The notes below the pieces were generated by a model. That model made no database searches. It was not told where the DNA came from and worked only from the letters and a program-made list of their open reading frames with translations. Positions 32,813 to 40,885 of a DNA stretch of 64,000 nucleotides are shown here, piece by piece. The translations under genes and the position numbers were made by a program. Numbering within the stretch: position 1 is the first letter of the stretch; each line of letters opens with the position of its first letter. This stretch comes from SB11 sp965249955 (lineage in GTDB: Bacteria; Bacteroidota; Bacteroidia; UBA8524), in NCBI GenBank assembly GCA_965249955.1, contig OZ252261.1, forward strand, positions 1,736,001 to 1,800,000, written 5' to 3'.

Positions 32813-33867
32813 TGCAAAGCAATCTCGGCTTGTATCACCCTGTGGTCTGAGCCATAGGTTTTACCCCTTTTATAATTGTAAGCCCGCATTTGTGGGTTGT
32901 GTAAAATATAATCTATTCTAAACGAGGGGTAAGGCCCTGTATAGGTACTGGCAAAACCGGCACCACACTCAATAAAAGAATCTTTTAGTTTGTCTGTCAA
33001 CTCATCGTAGGTATAACTCATTGGCGTATCGTTAAAATCGCCACATAAAATTACAGGGTAGGGCGAAGCCTCAATTTCTTTCGCCACAGTATCTACCTGC
33101 GGTACACGGTTTTTAAACCCATCGCGCAAACGTTTAATAATGTTTTTCGAACTTTCAATTGCCTTGTCTTTGCTCTCCAGTTCTTCCAACTTCACTTTAT
33201 TTAACAAAAACGACTGAAAGTGGACGTTTATAACCCTCACGGTATCTTTTCCTATAACAATATCAGCCCACATAGCATTGTTGGTGCTTTTGTATTTGGT
33301 AAACTTTATGCCTTTTTTACCCAGTATTTTATACTTTGATGCAATAATCAAATCGTTGCCGGTATCGCTACGCACCACATACGAAAACTTTGCGCCCATC
33401 GCGTTTTTTAGTTCTTCTATAGCAACTGTTTTACTGGTAATGCCCACCCATCGGTTAAACTCTTGCAGGCAAACAATATCAGGTTGTTCTTCTTTTATAA
33501 ACTCAAAAAACTCGGGGTATGGGTTTAAACCGTTATGGCGCTCGTCAAAATTTTGAATATTAAAGCTGATTACTTTTATAGTGGTATCGCTTGCCGATTT
33601 TGTTCGCCCTTGCAGTTGAAAAAACTTACCGGTGTGTGAAAAGCCTAAAACAATAGCGCCTAATGAAATAAAAAGATACAGTTTGGCTTGCACCAACCAA
33701 TAGGCAATAAAAACAAGGTTTACTACCAATAAAATTATATAACCTAAGCCCAAAAAAGAAAAAGGCCATAAGTATTGGGGGTTACTTGATGGCGAAAGAT
33801 AGCTGCCCAAAAGTAAAAGGGCGGCTATTATATTTAGTACAAAAACAACTTTATTAATAAGAAACAT
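32809..33867 (-). CDS. Membrane-anchored endonuclease/exonuclease/phosphatase family protein
   Basis: 352 residues. Three hydrophobic helices at ~5-85, then an EEP (DNase I-like) domain at ~98-352. Catalytic signatures: SFNIQNFDER, IVCLQEFNRW (metal-binding Glu), INVHFQSF, GDFNDTPMS and the terminal GSDHRVIQAEI with catalytic His. The family includes nucleases, phosphodiesterases and sphingomyelinases, so the substrate is unknown. The start overlaps the upstream rhomboid gene by one base, so they share an mRNA with the second rhomboid and mutL. Confidence 0.9.
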   Translation of the reverse strand: MFLINKVVFVLNIIAALLLLGSYLSPSSNPQYLWPFSFLGLGYIILLVVNLVFIAYWLVQAKLYLFISLGAIVLGFSHTGKFFQLQGRTKSASDTTIKVISFNIQNFDERHNGLNPYPEFFEFIKEEQPDIVCLQEFNRWVGITSKTVAIEELKNAMGAKFSYVVRSDTGNDLIIASKYKILGKKGIKFTKYKSTNNAMWADIVIGKDTVRVINVHFQSFLLNKVKLEELESKDKAIESSKNIIKRLRDGFKNRVPQVDTVAKEIEASPYPVILCGDFNDTPMSYTYDELTDKLKDSFIECGAGFASTYTGPYPSFRIDYILHNPQMRAYNYKRGKTYGSDHRVIQAEIALH

Positions 33868-34784
33868 TAATCTTGCTTGCTGGCTTTAAAAAGCAAGTCG
33901 CGCTCTTTTCGGGTAAGGCTTTCATAGCCCGATTGATTAATTTTATCCAAAATGGCATCAATCACTTCAGGACTTGGCTCGTAATCGTCGTCAAAATCGG
34001 CAACGGTAGTACTGCTATATACTGTAGTTTCTTTTTTCACTACAGTAAGTTTCGATTTTGGTTTCTTTTTAAACAATCCTCCTATAAAATCACCCACACC
34101 CTCAATTCCATCGCCAAATTTAGTACTTCTACGCAAATGACGGGCATATAAAAACCCAAATAATGCTCCGCCAAGGTGTGCAATGTGCCCGCCTGCATTG
34201 CTTTGGGGCATCATAGCAAAATCAAATATTATAAAGCCAATAGCTATCCAACGTAGTTGAACAAAAAATCTAAAGATTGAAATTTCGTAATAAGGGATAA
34301 AAGCAGCAACACCTACTACCAAGGCCATAACTCCTGCCGATGCTCCTACCAAGTGCCCTTCGGCAGTATAGGGACGTAAAACAGGGAGCACATTAAAAGC
34401 TAAAACATATAAAGCGGCACCAAAAACACTGCCCCATATATAGGTAGCTAATACTTTTCGGTTGCCCAAATACTCTTGAAAAATACTGCCTAGCAAATAC
34501 ATAAACAGCATATTGAAGAATATGTGCCCTATTGACCCATGAAAAAATGCGTAGGTAACTACCGTCCACGGGCGAATGATTAGCGTGGAAAGGTTTGCAG
34601 GGACAGAGAAATAACGGGTAAATTTATCCATTAGCACGGGCAAAGCCTCTGTGCCTTCTATACTCCAAAAAACGAGACCCATTATGCTGCTAAGCAAAAA
34701 CACCAAAACATTAACAATGATAAGCTTGCGCACCATGCTATTGCCTTGTGTATAAAACCGCATAAAGTCGTCTAATACTCTCAT
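33867..34784 (-). CDS. Rhomboid-family intramembrane serine protease 1
   Basis: 305 residues with six to seven transmembrane segments (~15-225). The catalytic Ser is in LVGASAGVMALVVG (~149) and the catalytic His in GGHIAHLGGALFGF (~200). The N-terminal part has FFHGSIGHIFFNMLFMYLLG, the HxxxN element of the family. A soluble C-terminal tail (~230-305) ends with KSGYESLTRKERDLLFKASK-like content. It sits 6 bp after a second rhomboid and one base before the EEP gene. Targets unknown. Confidence 0.93.
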   Translation of the reverse strand: MRVLDDFMRFYTQGNSMVRKLIIVNVLVFLLSSIMGLVFWSIEGTEALPVLMDKFTRYFSVPANLSTLIIRPWTVVTYAFFHGSIGHIFFNMLFMYLLGSIFQEYLGNRKVLATYIWGSVFGAALYVLAFNVLPVLRPYTAEGHLVGASAGVMALVVGVAAFIPYYEISIFRFFVQLRWIAIGFIIFDFAMMPQSNAGGHIAHLGGALFGFLYARHLRRSTKFGDGIEGVGDFIGGLFKKKPKSKLTVVKKETTVYSSTTVADFDDDYEPSPEVIDAILDKINQSGYESLTRKERDLLFKASKQD

Positions 34785-34790
34785 ACCGTT

Positions 34791-35636
34791 CTAGTAAAAC
34801 GATTTTCTATTCTTTTTATTCCAATACTTCACCAAAATATATCCAAAAAGTGCTCCTCCTAAGTGGGCAAAGTGTGCCACATTATCACCAGGATTGTTTT
34901 GTATGCCTAAATATAATTCCATTGCCGCATAAATGCCAACAAAATACTTAGCTTTTATTGGAAACGGGACAAACAACAACATTAGCTCAGTATTTGGATA
35001 GTACATTGCAAAAGCAATTAATATACCAAAAACTGCTCCCGATGCACCAACAACACTTCGATGTTCAATACTTCCGTTTAAAAAACCGTGCAAAACGTTT
35101 AACGCATATTGTTGCTCTTCAGCACTAATTATCCCGTCTGCATATATAGACTTCAAATTCACCAAATACGTTGTCTTCATTGAGCCACTAACCTTTGGTA
35201 TAATATTTTGCAGGTTTTCTACTGTTGACGAGTTTTGAAAGGCATCAATTGCACTTTGTAGCGAATAAAACTCAAAACCTACAGCGGTTTGATACAACAC
35301 CGCCGCGCCAAGTGCCGTGAAGATGTAAAAAAAGATAAAACGCTTTGCTCCCCAGTTTCTTTCAAGCACAGTACCAAACATCCAAAGGGCAAACATGTTT
35401 GACAGCAAGTGTAAAAGGTCGCTTTCAATAGGGTTAGCATGCATAAACATGTGGCTAAACAGTTGGTATATTTGAAAGTTGTTAGATGTCCAATAGTGTA
35501 GCCCTAAAAGAGCTATCAAATCAACATTCATTTTAGTGAAAACCACTGTAGCGAACGAAAACAAACCATTTACTATCAGCAGGTTTTTTACTGCGGGGGG
35601 TATACTACCAAATCCTCTTAAACCGTAATTACTCAT
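34791..35636 (-). CDS. Rhomboid-family intramembrane serine protease 2
   Basis: 281 residues. Catalytic Ser in VVGASGAVFGILIAF (~200) and His in VAHFAHLGGALFGY (~257). The first half has LFSHMFMH and LLHLLSNMFALWMFG, where the usual HxxxN elements lie. Compared with paralogue 1 it has an extra ~70-residue soluble loop at ~120-195 (SAIDAFQNSSTVENLQ ... GIISAEEQQYALNVLHGFL) directly before the catalytic helix. The stop of mutL lies 2 bp upstream of this start, so the genes form one transcript. Confidence 0.93.
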   Translation of the reverse strand: MSNYGLRGFGSIPPAVKNLLIVNGLFSFATVVFTKMNVDLIALLGLHYWTSNNFQIYQLFSHMFMHANPIESDLLHLLSNMFALWMFGTVLERNWGAKRFIFFYIFTALGAAVLYQTAVGFEFYSLQSAIDAFQNSSTVENLQNIIPKVSGSMKTTYLVNLKSIYADGIISAEEQQYALNVLHGFLNGSIEHRSVVGASGAVFGILIAFAMYYPNTELMLLFVPFPIKAKYFVGIYAAMELYLGIQNNPGDNVAHFAHLGGALFGYILVKYWNKKNRKSFY

Positions 35637-35638
35637 TC

Positions 35639-37462
35639 TTATCCTTCTAGTTGTTTTTCAAGTTCGGCTGGGGCAAAAGTAACAAAAACAGGCTTGCCCG
35701 ATGGGGTGTAAGCAGGCACTTCGCAGTTCATCAATTGGTTGGCCAATTCAGTGGTCTCTTTTGGCGTTAGCAAAGTTCCTCTAGCAATGGCTGATTGTTT
35801 TGCCAATGCGCGCATCAACGCCTCGCGTTGCCCCAGTTTTAGTCCTTGCAGGTTCTCTTTATATTTTTGCAGTACGCCTTCAATCAATTCTTTCGGCTCG
35901 CCCTTTTTCACGTCGGCGGGGGTACCATTAACTATAAACGTATTATTGCCAAAAGGGTTTATATCAAACCCCAATAGTTTCACTTGGTCTAAAATTTCGT
36001 CTAATAAGGCAAAATCAGTAGGGTGAAATTCTACCACGCGCGGAAACAATAATTGCTGCGAGGGGAAACCGCTGCCGTCCATAGCTTTTGCATAGTCTTC
36101 GTACAAAACACGCTCGTGTGCAGCTTGCTGGTTGGCTATAAACAAGCCTTTTTCGGTACTAAACACCAAATAGCCTGCTGCATATTGAAAAATAGAGAGT
36201 ACCTTATCGGTAGGTTTATCCTCAGGTATGTGTCGCAACCTTTCTTGCTCAAACAAGGTGGGCATGGGTTGGCTAGTTTCTTCTTTTATAGGCACGGCAA
36301 AAATTTCTTGCCACTTGCCCATATTTTGCTTGGGCTTGGCATTACCGCCCCCAAAGGGATTAAAACCACTGTTTACTTTAATTTTTGGCTCTTCGGGCAT
36401 CCTGCTCGATGCTGCTGTTTCGCTTATCATGCGGTTAAACGCGTCGTTTTCATCATCGCTATCGTTTAACAGCAGGTGTTGACCTAATGCTTTGCGGCAC
36501 ACCGATTTTAATATCTGATAAAGGTATTTTTCATCCTCAAACTTTATTTCGGTTTTGGTAGGGTGTACGTTTATATCAATTTTTTCAGGGGGCACATCCA
36601 TAAAAACCACATAGGGCGGATAGGTGTCTTTAGCTATCAACTCGCTATATGCCGAGGTTACAGCGTGGTTTAGGTAGGCACTTTTTATATACCTGCCGTT
36701 TACAAAAAAGAATTGGTCGCCACGTGTTTTTTTGGCTTGTTGCGGATGTCCCAAATACACACGGTTTTGCACTATATCGGTTTCTTCTTCATCGTACAAC
36801 AATCCGCTAGGGTCTTTTATGCCCAATAGTGCTGCAATGCGCTGAATTTGTGTGCCTGCCTTTAAATTGTATACTTCGTTGGTGTTGTTGGTAAAACTAA
36901 ACGCAATGCTTGGGTTGGGCATAGCTACACGTATAAACTCATCAATAACATGACGGGTTTCTACGGGAATAGATTTTAAGAAATTTCGTCGTGCAGGGAT
37001 ATTAAAAAACAAATTCCGAACACTAATATTAGTGCCTTCGGGCGCGGCAGCATTTTCCTGTTTTTTTATTTCCGATCCCTCTATTTGAATATAGATAGCC
37101 AACTCGTCCTCGTGACGGCGGCTTTTCATTTCTACTTGGGCAACGGCGGCAATAGATGCCATAGCCTCGCCCCTAAACCCAAACGATGTTATGGTAAATA
37201 AATCTTCGGCTTTGCGAATTTTTGAAGTAGCATGACGTTCCCAACACATACGTGCGTCGGTTTCGCTCATGCCCTTGCCATTGTCTATTACTTGTATTAG
37301 AGTACTGCCTCCGTCTTTTATAATCAGCTTAATGTCGGTAGCACCAGCATCCACAGCGTTCTCCATCAACTCCTTCACCACCGATGCCGGCCTTTGTACC
37401 ACTTCACCCGCTGCTATTTGGTTAGCTATGGCATCGGGCAAAACACTAATTATATCACTCAT
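35639..37462 (-). CDS. mutL: DNA mismatch repair protein MutL
   Basis: 607 residues. GHKL ATPase N-domain with ANQIAAGEVVQRPASVVKEL, ENAVDAGATDIK, DNGKGMSE and FGFRGEAMASI; the middle transducer domain has GRYIKSAYLNHAV and DINVHPTKTEIKFE. The C-terminal dimerisation domain spans ~430-607. MutL couples MutS mismatch recognition to strand removal. The usual endonuclease motif DQHA(x)2E(x)4E reads NQQAAHERVLYE here, and the cysteine/histidine metal motifs near the C-terminus (PSGKP region) are also altered, so nicking activity is doubtful. It leads into the rhomboid pair. Confidence 0.97.
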   Translation of the reverse strand: MSDIISVLPDAIANQIAAGEVVQRPASVVKELMENAVDAGATDIKLIIKDGGSTLIQVIDNGKGMSETDARMCWERHATSKIRKAEDLFTITSFGFRGEAMASIAAVAQVEMKSRRHEDELAIYIQIEGSEIKKQENAAAPEGTNISVRNLFFNIPARRNFLKSIPVETRHVIDEFIRVAMPNPSIAFSFTNNTNEVYNLKAGTQIQRIAALLGIKDPSGLLYDEEETDIVQNRVYLGHPQQAKKTRGDQFFFVNGRYIKSAYLNHAVTSAYSELIAKDTYPPYVVFMDVPPEKIDINVHPTKTEIKFEDEKYLYQILKSVCRKALGQHLLLNDSDDENDAFNRMISETAASSRMPEEPKIKVNSGFNPFGGGNAKPKQNMGKWQEIFAVPIKEETSQPMPTLFEQERLRHIPEDKPTDKVLSIFQYAAGYLVFSTEKGLFIANQQAAHERVLYEDYAKAMDGSGFPSQQLLFPRVVEFHPTDFALLDEILDQVKLLGFDINPFGNNTFIVNGTPADVKKGEPKELIEGVLQKYKENLQGLKLGQREALMRALAKQSAIARGTLLTPKETTELANQLMNCEVPAYTPSGKPVFVTFAPAELEKQLEG

Positions 37463-37493
37463 CCCTTCTCTAATCTCTTTTTTACTTTTTATC

Positions 37494-37790
37494 CTACAAA
37501 TACTTTAGCACCATAAACAAAACCATTGCCAATATGCCCGCTATGAACAAAACACGAATATTTGTCATAAAATTGGGGCGTTGTGCCGTTGGTCGTTGTC
37601 CACGAAAATCAATACGGCTGCGCACCGCATCTTTCGAGTAATCTTTTTCTGCTTTTTCGGCTCGTGCTTCTTGCTTAGCAGCTTCAACCCTTTTTTGCAA
37701 GTCTTCCTTCTGCTCATCGTAGTATCGAGGCTGGTAGTTAAACTGCTTGCTGCGCGGGGTTCTGAAAAATTTTATATTATCTAAAAACAT
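37494..37790 (-). CDS. Small tail-anchored protein with charged coiled coil, mutL neighbour
   Basis: 98 residues: a basic/aromatic N-terminus (FFRTPRSKQFNYQPRYYDEQ), a strongly charged helix (KEDLQKRVEAAKQEARAEKA, likely coiled coil, ~27-50), a linker, and a single C-terminal transmembrane helix (~78-98). No enzymatic motif. It starts 31 bp upstream of mutL on the same strand. I believe similar small proteins neighbour mutL in other Bacteroidota but cannot check it. Function unknown. Confidence 0.75.
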   Translation of the reverse strand: MFLDNIKFFRTPRSKQFNYQPRYYDEQKEDLQKRVEAAKQEARAEKAEKDYSKDAVRSRIDFRGQRPTAQRPNFMTNIRVLFIAGILAMVLFMVLKYL

Positions 37791-37957
37791 AGTAATACGG
37801 GGTTTTACAAAGGTACTAATTTAGTTACGCCTATTGCCAAAAAACGCCTTTTTAAGGCGGGCAATAAAACTGTTCAATTTATTAAACGTTTTATATGCCA
37901 TTGTGGTTCAAATGTTGCGTTAGTGTTATAAACATAGTCTTACTTTGCAGTGTGATA

Positions 37958-40873
37958 ATGAGGCGAATATTTCAAACAATTTTCTTTTTTCTTTTTCTGA
38001 TAACAAGTGCCCGCGCACAAGTGTATCAATTCCCCACGCAAAACAAATGGGTCGATTCTGTATTTCGTACGCTTTCGCGTGAAGAAAAAATAGGGCAGCT
38101 AATAATGGCTTCGGCCACATCGGCAGGGGCTGAAAAAAATCAGAAAGAAATATTAAAGCTGATAAAAGACAACAAAATAGGTGGTGTTATCTTTTTTAAA
38201 GGCACTCCCGAAGCACAAGCCGTGCTTACTAACTACTACCAAAAAAAGAGCAAAATACCCTTGTTGGTAGCTATTGATGGCGAGTGGGGCGTAGCCATGC
38301 GACTGAACAATGTGCTTAAATTTTCGCGCCAAATGGGGCTAACTGCTGCCAATAACGATAGCTTGGTATACCAAATGGGTGTTGAAGTGGCTCGCCAATG
38401 CAAAGCGTTGGGCATACACATAAACTTTGCCCCTGTTGCCGATATAAACAACAACCCGGCTAATCCTGTTATAAACGACCGTTCGTTTAGCGATGACAAA
38501 TACACTGTTACCCGCCTTGCAGCTTTGTATATGAAGGGTATGCAGGATAATGGCGTGTTGGCTTGCCTAAAACATTTCCCGGGGCATGGAGATACCAAAA
38601 CCGATTCTCACCTCGATTTGCCCAAAATTAACCACTCGTGGGCACGATTAGATTCGGTAGAATTATACCCATTTAAACAATTGATTAATAAGGGTGCGGC
38701 CAGTATAATGGTGGCGCACATGGAAGTGCCTGCTTTTGATAGTACACCGCACCTGCCCACCAGCCTATCGCGTAAAGTGATAAACGACTATATGATAGGT
38801 AAGTTGGGCTTTAAAGGTTTGGTTTTTACCGATGCGTTGAACATGAAAGGTGTTGCCGCATACTATACCCAGCCCGATGCTGCCGTTAAAGCCTTGCAAG
38901 CAGGCAACGATATATTGCTTTGCCCCACCAGTATACCCAAGGTGATAAAGGCCATTGGTTTGGCTTTGGACAGCAACCTTATTGATAGTAATCGGTTTTA
39001 CAATTCGGTAAAAAAAGTGTTGGCCGCAAAATACCAAATGGGATTAACGCGTGCACCTAGTGTGCCAACTAAAAACATTGCAAAAAGGCTTAATCCCCCT
39101 AGCGCACGCATGCTGCAAGAGCAAATGGCCGAACAGCAAATAACGGTGGTAAAAAACCGCAAAGACTTACTTCCGCTTAAAAATCTTGAAAAGAAAAAAA
39201 TAGCCTCTATTGCCATTGGTTTTGACACTAAAACCGATTTTCAGCGGATGCTGGGTAATTATGCCCGTATGGATTATTACCAATACGGCATGGGGGTAGA
39301 TTCTGGCTCTTTTGCTTTGATACTGGACTACATTAAACAAAAAAACTACGATGTAATAATAGTAAGCATACACAACACCAATCGCAGCCCCGATAAGTTT
39401 TACGGCATCAACCCTAATGCTATTGGTTTTATCAATCAGCTAAACGAGGAGGAGAAAGTGGTTTTGGTGAGTTTTGGTATACCCTACAATTTATTGTATT
39501 TCCCCGAAATGAAACACCTTGTGGTAGGCTATCAGGATACTGAAATTAATCAAGAAAAAGCTGCACAACTGTTGTTTGGTGTGTATACCAACAAATCTAT
39601 TTTACCGGTAAATATATCGGATGAATACCCAAAAAACGCAGGTATAAGTATAGATACTCAAGAGCAAATATTACACTATTCATACCCTGAAGCATTGGGG
39701 CACAACAGCGATGATTTTGAACAATTGGATGCTATTGTAAACAAAGCCATTAAACAAAAAGCAATGCCCGGTGCACAGCTTTTGGTAGCCCAAAAAGGAC
39801 ACGTTATATACAGCAAAGCCTACGGATATACCACCTACGATAAAAACAAAAAGGTAACTACCGATATGCTGTACGATATAGCATCGGTAAGTAAAATAAT
39901 GGGCACTACGTTGGCTGTGATGCGCCTGTACGAAAAGGGCGATATTGATTTGAACAGACCTGCATCGAAATACCTGAAAGAACTTAGAAAAAGCAACAAA
40001 AAGAACATCACCATTAAACAACTGCTTACCCACACGGCAGGCTTAAAATCGTGGATACCCTTTTACAAAAGCACACTAGACGATAGCGCACGTGCCTACA
40101 ATGTTTACTGCTACGAAGAAGGGGGACAATACGTGTGTAAGGTGGGTGATAATATTTATATGCGTGGCGACTATCGCGATACCTTGTGGCAATCAATAAT
40201 TGACTCTGAGGTAGATAAAACCGGCAACTATGTATATAGTGATTTAAGTTTTTTCATTCTGCAAAAAGTGGTAGAAGAGGTGGCAGATATGCCTTTGGAT
40301 GAGTATTTAGAAAAACACTTTTACAAACCGCTTGGCTTGGCTACTATGACCTACAAACCGCTGGAAAAATTTGAGCGTAGCCAAATAGTACCAACGGAAG
40401 ACGATAGAGAGTTTCGCAAGCAATTAGTTTGGGGTTATGTACACGACCCTGCCGCCGCCATGATGGGTGGTGTAGCAGGAAATGCGGGTCTGTTCTCAAA
40501 CAGTAACGATGTGGCTATACTACTGCAAATGCTGCTAAACAACGGCGAGTATGCAGGCAAACGCTACCTAAAAGCCAAAACGGTTGAAACCTTTACCAGC
40601 AAAGCCCTGCCCGATTTGCGCAGAGGCTTAGGCTTTGATAAACCCGAAGGCGACAAATCCAAAGGCAACCCTACGGCGGATAATGTGCCTACCTCAGCTT
40701 TTGGGCACAGTGGTTTTACGGGGGCTATTTGCTGGGCCGACCCTGATAATGATATTATTTATATTTTCCTGTCCAACCGTGTACACCCCTCGGCTGAGAA
40801 TAACTTAATTACCAAAACCAACGTGCGCAGCAACCTGCACGAGGCTATTTATAAAATATTGGTGGGGAAGTAG
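37958..40873 (+). CDS. GH3 beta-glycosidase fused to a class C beta-lactamase-type serine hydrolase
   Basis: 971 residues from ATG at 37958; an upstream frame from 37895 is rejected because it would hide the signal peptide MRRIFQTIFFFLFLITSARAQ. GH3 N-domain (~25-375) of NagZ type: KHFPGHGDTKTDSH supplies the His-Asp dyad used as acid/base, and FTDALNMKGV the nucleophile Asp (~290). A GH3 C-domain-like stretch (~395-570) follows. From ~590 a beta-lactamase/PBP4* fold has SxxK in IASVSKIMG (~642), YSD (~758) and HSGFTG (~916, KTG equivalent). It likely removes GlcNAc residues from peptidoglycan and acts on a peptide or ester in the envelope. Confidence 0.93.
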   Translation: MRRIFQTIFFFLFLITSARAQVYQFPTQNKWVDSVFRTLSREEKIGQLIMASATSAGAEKNQKEILKLIKDNKIGGVIFFKGTPEAQAVLTNYYQKKSKIPLLVAIDGEWGVAMRLNNVLKFSRQMGLTAANNDSLVYQMGVEVARQCKALGIHINFAPVADINNNPANPVINDRSFSDDKYTVTRLAALYMKGMQDNGVLACLKHFPGHGDTKTDSHLDLPKINHSWARLDSVELYPFKQLINKGAASIMVAHMEVPAFDSTPHLPTSLSRKVINDYMIGKLGFKGLVFTDALNMKGVAAYYTQPDAAVKALQAGNDILLCPTSIPKVIKAIGLALDSNLIDSNRFYNSVKKVLAAKYQMGLTRAPSVPTKNIAKRLNPPSARMLQEQMAEQQITVVKNRKDLLPLKNLEKKKIASIAIGFDTKTDFQRMLGNYARMDYYQYGMGVDSGSFALILDYIKQKNYDVIIVSIHNTNRSPDKFYGINPNAIGFINQLNEEEKVVLVSFGIPYNLLYFPEMKHLVVGYQDTEINQEKAAQLLFGVYTNKSILPVNISDEYPKNAGISIDTQEQILHYSYPEALGHNSDDFEQLDAIVNKAIKQKAMPGAQLLVAQKGHVIYSKAYGYTTYDKNKKVTTDMLYDIASVSKIMGTTLAVMRLYEKGDIDLNRPASKYLKELRKSNKKNITIKQLLTHTAGLKSWIPFYKSTLDDSARAYNVYCYEEGGQYVCKVGDNIYMRGDYRDTLWQSIIDSEVDKTGNYVYSDLSFFILQKVVEEVADMPLDEYLEKHFYKPLGLATMTYKPLEKFERSQIVPTEDDREFRKQLVWGYVHDPAAAMMGGVAGNAGLFSNSNDVAILLQMLLNNGEYAGKRYLKAKTVETFTSKALPDLRRGLGFDKPEGDKSKGNPTADNVPTSAFGHSGFTGAICWADPDNDIIYIFLSNRVHPSAENNLITKTNVRSNLHEAIYKILVGK

Positions 40874-40885
40874 AATAATAACCCC

